A DNA stretch of 5,682 nucleotides from the NCBI GenBank assembly GCA_016292295.1, contig JADNEJ010000114.1, positions 1 to 5,682 on the forward strand. The letters are read 5' to 3'. The stretch is from Candidatus Thiodictyon intracellulare. Lineage in GTDB: Bacteria; Pseudomonadota; Gammaproteobacteria; Chromatiales; Chromatiaceae. A program made the translations under genes and the position numbers. The notes beneath the pieces were generated by a model, which worked only from the letters and a program-made list of their open reading frames with translations, searched no databases and had not been told where the DNA came from. Shown here in pieces: positions 4,906 through 5,682 of the stretch; the stretch's first letter is position 1; each line of letters opens with the position of its first letter.

Positions 4906-5682
4906 TGATCGAGACCGCGACTACCAGCGCGCCCTATACCCATTCGGCGGCCAGCGTCCAGAAGACCATGACCACAGTGATCCTGGCCTTGGTGCCGGCC
5001 ACCGCCTTCAACCTTTACCTCTTCGGCTGGCCAGCCGCCTTTCTGTTCGCCGTCACCGTCGGCTCCTGCGTGGCCATGGAGGGCTTTGCCCTGCTGATCA
5101 GTGGAAGACGCCTGATGCCCACCTTGGGCGACGGCTCGGCGGTGCTGACCGGGTGGCTGTTGGCTATGACCCTGCCGCCCTGGGCGCCCTGGTGGACCGG
5201 AGTCCTGGGTGCGGGTTTCGCGATTCTGCTGAGCAAGCAGATCTTCGGGGGGCTTGGCCAGAACCTGTTCAACCCGGCCATGGTGGCGCGCGTCGCGCTG
5301 CTGATCTCATTTCCGGTGGCTATGACCTCCTGGGTCGCACCTCATCCACTGTTCTGGACCGGTACCCCGGGCTTCCAGGAGGCCCTGGCGATCACCTTCG
5401 GCGACCAGATATCGGACGGTTTCAGTGCTGCGACCACCCTTGGATTCGTAAAGACCGGATTATCGATGGGCCAGACGGTGTCCCAGTCCATGACGCATCT
5501 TCCGGACCTGATGGACATGGGCTTGGGGCTGCGCGCCGGGAGCCTGGGTGAGACCTCCGCACTCCTGGTCCTGGCCGGCGGGCTTTTCCTTATTTGGAAG
5601 AAGGTAATCACTTGGCACATCCCGGCAGGCCTTGGTGCCGGCCACCGCCTTCAACCTTTACCTCTTCGGCTGGCCAGCCGCC
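4902..5682 (+). CDS. rnfD: Electron transport complex subunit RnfD (RsxD), partial, with aberrant 3' end
   Basis: The N-terminal two thirds of the integral-membrane subunit that carries covalent FMN. Family landmarks include APYTHSA (10-16), TLPPWAPWW, KQIFGGLGQN, LFNPAMVARVALLISFPVAMTSW in pieces, and KKVITWHIPAG near 235-243, closely paralleling E. coli RsxD as I remember it. ATG 4902 overlaps the rnfC TGA. A second ATG at 4905 is equally possible, with AGAGG at 4896-4900 better spaced for it. The flavinylated threonine (SGAT motif) lies further downstream and is not in the window. From base 5628 (residue 243) the DNA is an exact copy of 4985-5039 in another frame, so the last 18 residues (starting GLGAGHRLQ) are not RnfD sequence. 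The reliable part is 4902-5627. Confidence 0.93.
   Translation, partial: MMIETATTSAPYTHSAASVQKTMTTVILALVPATAFNLYLFGWPAAFLFAVTVGSCVAMEGFALLISGRRLMPTLGDGSAVLTGWLLAMTLPPWAPWWTGVLGAGFAILLSKQIFGGLGQNLFNPAMVARVALLISFPVAMTSWVAPHPLFWTGTPGFQEALAITFGDQISDGFSAATTLGFVKTGLSMGQTVSQSMTHLPDLMDMGLGLRAGSLGETSALLVLAGGLFLIWKKVITWHIPAGLGAGHRLQPLPLRLASR
4985..5039 (+). repeat. 55-bp direct repeat, internal copy in rnfD
   Basis: This segment is native rnfD coding sequence (reading through ALVPATAFNLYLFGW, the first membrane segment). It is identical over 55 bases to the final 55 bases of the window. The base before it is T here and A before the second copy, so the identity begins exactly at this point. Confidence 0.95.
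5628..5682 (+). repeat. 55-bp direct repeat, terminal copy at the window edge
   Basis: An exact copy of 4985-5039, offset by 643 bases and running to the last base of the window, so its true length may be greater. Because 643 is not a multiple of three, the copy is read in a different frame within rnfD and encodes unrelated residues. An assembly artefact, chimeric join or tandem duplication junction are all possible; the artefact is most likely. Confidence 0.95.

Noticed and set aside
4733..5551. 272-codon plus-strand open frame overlapping rnfC and rnfD
   Set aside because: It is the alternate frame of rnfC's tail and rnfD, is Arg/Pro-rich, and conflicts with clear RnfC and RnfD proteins.

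Overview
The window is GC-rich DNA with the codon use and gene content of a gammaproteobacterium. My best guess is a member of the Chromatiales (purple sulfur bacteria and relatives). This is inferred from the gene order rseC-rnfA-rnfB-rnfC-rnfD, the close RnfA match to enterobacterial RsxA as I recall it, and a REP-type palindrome in the first intergenic region. No rRNA or other marker is present to confirm the taxon.

Layout: bases 2-85 are probably the last 27 codons of an unidentified rightward gene. Bases 86-386 are non-coding and rich in palindromes, including a REP-like element. A leftward gene at 387-1340 encodes a cation diffusion facilitator (Zn/Cd/Co-type efflux protein) with His-rich ends. 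Bases 1341-1685 are a divergent control region, AT-rich between about 1411 and 1600. From there a rightward operon runs to the end of the window: an rseC/mucC-family gene, rnfA, rnfB, rnfC and the first part of rnfD. The spacings are short (21, 61 and 18 nt, then an overlapping stop/start), so the genes are probably co-transcribed and partly translationally coupled.

Function: Rnf is a membrane complex that couples electron transfer between NAD(H) and ferredoxin to ion movement. RnfC is the NADH-side FMN/Fe-S subunit, RnfB the ferredoxin-side Fe-S subunit, RnfA a membrane subunit that helps carry electrons through the bilayer, and RnfD a flavinylated membrane subunit. The rest of the complex (rnfG, rnfE) should lie just past the right edge. 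In E. coli the same complex (Rsx) works with RseC to keep SoxR reduced, so having rseC as the first gene of the operon makes functional sense. In phototrophs and diazotrophs Rnf is commonly proposed to supply reduced ferredoxin for nitrogen fixation; nothing in this window decides between the roles.

The oddest observation is at the right edge. The last 55 bases (5628-5682) are an exact copy of 4985-5039 from inside rnfD, in a different reading frame, so rnfD leaves its expected protein sequence after residue 242. This looks more like an assembly-graph artefact or chimeric join than biology. I found no convincing novel system; the remaining observations are modest regulatory and repeat features.
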